Shown here one piece after another: positions 62,004-64,000 of a DNA stretch of 64,000 bases (position 1 is its first letter; every line of letters begins with the position of its first letter). Made by a program: the position numbers and the translations under genes. The notes beneath the pieces were generated by a model. That model ran no database searches and was not told where the DNA came from. It was given only the letters and a program-made list of their open reading frames with translations. Source of the DNA: Hominilimicola fabiformis (GTDB lineage Bacteria; Bacillota; Clostridia; UBA1381). The stretch covers positions 1 through 64,000 of the forward strand of contig NZ_JAJEQM010000003.1 in NCBI RefSeq assembly GCF_020687385.1, read 5' to 3'.

Positions 62004-63113
62004 ATGAAGTACAGAGAAATGGCGGGAGAGAAAATATCGGTATTGGGATTCGGTTGTATGAGATTTCCGACAACGTCAAAAAATGCGGAAGACATTGATG
62101 CCGAAAAATCAGCAAAAATGCTTGTATACGCTATTGAAAACGGTGTGAACTATTTTGATACAGCGTATGTTTATCACGGCGGAAAAAGTGAAAGTTTTAT
62201 AGGCGGAGTTTTAAAGCCGTATCGTGACAAAATACATATTGCCACGAAATGTCCTATATGGGAAGTGAAGTGTGAGGAGGATTTCGACCGTTTGCTTAAC
62301 GAACAGCTTGAAAGACTTCAAACCGATTATATTGATTTTTACCTTATGCATGCACTTGATAAGGACAGATTTAAGAATGTTGTCGAAAAATTCAATCTTA
62401 TAGACAAGCTCAACAAGGCGAAAGCCGACGGCAAAATCCGTCATATCGGTTTTTCGTTCCATGATGACGTTGAAACATTAAAAAAGATTATTGACGCAAA
62501 CCCTAATTGGGAGTTTTGTCAGATACAGCTTAACTATATTAACGTAAAATATCAGGCTGGTCTTGAGGGGCTTGAATATGCACATAAAAAAGGACTTGAC
62601 GTGGTTATAATGGAACCGCTTTTGGGCGGTAAACTTGCGAACCCGTCACCGCAGGTCGCAAAAATGCTGTCTGACGAAAAGACGCCTGTTGAGTGGGCAA
62701 TGGATTTCCTGTGGAACAGAGAAGAAGTATCACTTCTTTTGAGCGGTATGGGTGCAATGGAACAGGTGCAGTCAAATATAGACTATGCGGATAAAGCGGA
62801 AGTGGGTATGCTGACGGAAGAAAATCTTGATATGCTTGCAAAGACAAAAGAGGTATTTGACAAAATGGCACTTGTACCGTGTACAAAATGTGCGTACTGT
62901 ATGCCTTGTCCGTTCGGACTTGACATACCTAAAACATTTGAGGCGTACAATGCAACCGCTTCACTCGGTACAGACAGAGCAAAGGCAATTTATGCAGAAC
63001 TTAACAAGGGTGCGGACCAATGTAAGAAATGCAAAAAATGCGAAAAAGTCTGTCCGCAGAGTATTAAAATCAGTCACACAATGACCGAAATTGCAAAAAT
63101 ATTTGCGAAATAA
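62004..63113 (+). CDS. Aldo/keto reductase with C-terminal [4Fe-4S] domain
   Basis: 369 residues. AKR barrel with VLGFGCMRFP, NYFDTAYVYHGGKSE (Asp, Tyr), HIATKCPIW (Lys) and DFYLMHALDKD (His), so the catalytic tetrad is complete. The C-terminus adds CTKCAYCMPCPFGLDIP and CKKCKKCEKVCPQSI clusters, typical of the anaerobe AKR/ferredoxin fusion family whose substrate is unknown. Single gene; a dispersed repeat follows the stop. Confidence 0.93.
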   Translation: MKYREMAGEKISVLGFGCMRFPTTSKNAEDIDAEKSAKMLVYAIENGVNYFDTAYVYHGGKSESFIGGVLKPYRDKIHIATKCPIWEVKCEEDFDRLLNEQLERLQTDYIDFYLMHALDKDRFKNVVEKFNLIDKLNKAKADGKIRHIGFSFHDDVETLKKIIDANPNWEFCQIQLNYINVKYQAGLEGLEYAHKKGLDVVIMEPLLGGKLANPSPQVAKMLSDEKTPVEWAMDFLWNREEVSLLLSGMGAMEQVQSNIDYADKAEVGMLTEENLDMLAKTKEVFDKMALVPCTKCAYCMPCPFGLDIPKTFEAYNATASLGTDRAKAIYAELNKGADQCKKCKKCEKVCPQSIKISHTMTEIAKIFAK

Positions 63114-63119
63114 TTATAA

Positions 63120-63147
63120 AGGCTGTCTGATAAATTTCAGACAGCCT
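63120..63147 (+). terminator. Terminator hairpin of the reductase gene, first copy
   Basis: AGGCTGTCTGA and TCAGACAGCCT arms. The identical 28 nt recur at 63381-63408. Confidence 0.7.
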
Positions 63148-63177
63148 CAGCGTGTAGACAAAAGTGTCTACACGCTG
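63148..63177. other. Perfect hairpin CAGCGTGTAGACA
   Basis: CAGCGTGTAGACA, 4-nt loop, TGTCTACACGCTG. No T-run. It is placed between the first terminator and the dispersed element. Confidence 0.6.
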
Positions 63178-63380
63178 GCAGAGGTCGAGAAAATAGTTCG
63201 GATTTTGCGAAAATGAACTCGTCGGCGTACGTTTGTACGTTAGAGTTTATTTTCGCAAAAAGTGCACAGGCAAGCCGTATATCGAAGATAGGCTTGCCTG
63301 TTGCTTTTTATAGCTATAAATTAAACTTTAAAATATAAAAATAATATATTGCACGTTCCGGACAATTTGTCGACAGTCTG
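63178..63380 (+). repeat. 3'-end-associated dispersed element, copy 3 (behind the reductase)
   Basis: AGTTCGGATTTTGCGAAAA, AAATGAACTCG/GAGTTTATTTTC hairpin, AGTGCACAGGCAAGCC hairpin, TATAGCTATAAATTAAA, GCACGTTCCGGACAATTTG, TCGACAGTCTGAGG. It aligns through its whole length with the minus-strand copy at 40712-40907. Confidence 0.78.
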
Positions 63381-63412
63381 AGGCTGTCTGATAAATTTCA
63401 GACAGCCTTTTC
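63381..63412 (+). terminator. Terminator hairpin, second identical copy
   Basis: Same 28 nt as 63120-63147, followed by TTTT. Confidence 0.85.
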
Positions 63413-63436
63413 TTGTATGGAATTTATTATGCGATA

Positions 63437-63466
63437 TTGACTTATACGACGGTAATGTAGTATAAT
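63437..63466 (+). promoter_or_regulatory. Promoter of the MBOAT gene
   Basis: TTGACT, 18 bp, TATAAT, 37 nt before the TTG start. Confidence 0.7.
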
Positions 63467-63502
63467 CGTTTTTGTAATGAAAAAAACAGGAGGATTGTTC
63501 TT

Positions 63503-64000
63503 TTGGTATTTTCAAGTTTAATGTTTATGTGCATATTTTTGCCGATAGTGCTGATTGCATATAATTTATCGAAAAATCTTACATATAAAAATACAGTACT
63601 GATTATCGCCTCACTTTTTTTCTACGCGTGGGGGGAGCCGATATGGGTAGTGCTTTTGATATTCAGTGCGTTTGTGGATTATATAAACGGACGTATAATT
63701 GATAAATACTATGCGAGGGCAGGTGCAACGATTGCGCTTGTTTCGTCACTTGTGATAAATTTAGGCTTGCTTGCAATGTTTAAATATTCGGGATTTTTTA
63801 TTGAAAACATCAACACGTTTTTACACACGTCAATCCCTAATCCGAATTTCAAACTGCCTATCGGAATATCGTTTTACACATTTCAAACGTTGTCGTATAC
63901 GATAGATATGTACAGAGGAAAAACGCGGGTGCAAAAATCGTTTTTGGGATTTTTGGCATACGTTTCAATGTTTCCGCAGCTTGTCGCAGGACCTATTGTG
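63503..64000 (+). CDS. MBOAT O-acyltransferase (AlgI/DltB-like), 5' part only
   Basis: Open to the window end: 166 codons from a TTG start 8 nt after AGGAGG. Hydrophobic throughout, beginning MVFSSLMFMCIFLPIVLIAY, with YAWGEPIWVVLLIFS, FKLPIGISFYTFQTLSY and FPQLVAGPIV, all characteristic of the AlgI/PatB branch of membrane-bound O-acyltransferases. Such proteins transfer acetyl or other acyl groups to exported polysaccharides; the partner and polymer are unknown because the gene continues past the window. Confidence 0.88.
   Translation, partial: MVFSSLMFMCIFLPIVLIAYNLSKNLTYKNTVLIIASLFFYAWGEPIWVVLLIFSAFVDYINGRIIDKYYARAGATIALVSSLVINLGLLAMFKYSGFFIENINTFLHTSIPNPNFKLPIGISFYTFQTLSYTIDMYRGKTRVQKSFLGFLAYVSMFPQLVAGPIV

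Overview
The window reads as a chromosome segment of a low-to-moderate GC, anaerobic, spore-forming Clostridia-type Firmicute, probably from an intestinal or similar community. The grounds are SpoIIE behind a putative Spo0A-activated promoter, SLH and BspA-type leucine-rich surface proteins, a PPi-type phosphofructokinase, archaeal-type phosphoglycerate mutase, oxygen-sensitive Fe-S proteins, AGGAGG-type ribosome binding sites and TTGACA/TATAAT promoters. The species cannot be named from the sequence. No rRNA, tRNA, CRISPR array, prophage or plasmid module was seen. About 55 protein genes are supported, the last one cut by the window edge.

Layout. 1-1.4 kb: PPi-dependent phosphofructokinase. 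1.5-3.4 kb: a self-contained two-gene unit, a NifU/IscU-like scaffold plus a GGGtGRT-family protein of unknown function. 3.4-4.0 kb: SLH protein. 4.2-11.0 kb: purine operon purE-purM-purN-[RAYT transposase]-PurO-like IMP cyclohydrolase-AICAR transformylase-purD, then a small membrane protein. The last two steps of IMP synthesis are split between two unrelated proteins instead of bifunctional PurH. 11.1-12 kb: dCMP deaminase and about 300 nt of highly structured non-coding DNA. 12-21.8 kb: cell shape and division cluster zapA-U32-maf-mreBCD-pbp2-minC/minD (no minE) and methylglyoxal synthase. 22-29.3 kb: DUF362 ferredoxin protein, trmL, degV, apgM, AI-2E-family permease, metG. 29.3-33.3 kb: ilvBNC on the minus strand with a structured leader. 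33.3-47 kb: cytosolic GH3 glucosidase, NA37 nucleoid protein, tcdA-rrf2, a methionine synthase lacking its reactivation domain, secA, a 60-residue cysteine-rich membrane peptide, rsmI, metF, galU. 47-64 kb: phosphodiesterase, spoIIE, LRR protein, MATE pump, diacylglycerol glucosyltransferase-like enzyme, RluA-type synthase, YesL-like protein, mnmG, GDPD, mntP, stalk-domain protein, Fe-S aldo/keto reductase and the start of an MBOAT acyltransferase.

The most unusual content is repetitive. A RAYT transposase sits inside the purine operon. Short palindromes preceded by GTAG, the hallmark of REP elements mobilised by such enzymes, occur twice inside the RAYT gene and again at 29.3-29.5 kb and 36.7-36.9 kb, where they are linked to ~100-bp elements with TGCCACC ends. 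Three other intergenic families are present: a ~220-bp element lying behind genes and ending in locus-specific terminators (40.7, 47.2-47.5, 63.2 kb), ~100-bp palindromes sharing the apex CGTACAGCACC (9.0-9.2 and 23.8 kb), and a GAGCCTGTCGACAAA motif right after two stop codons (11.6 and 33.35 kb).

Functional links: methionine/folate metabolism (metH, metF, metG), purine synthesis, branched-chain amino acids, glycolysis (PPi-PFK, ApgM, MgsA) and wall growth (GalU, lipid glucosyltransferase, MreBCD/PBP2) are well represented. All assignments come from reading motifs; no database search was possible.
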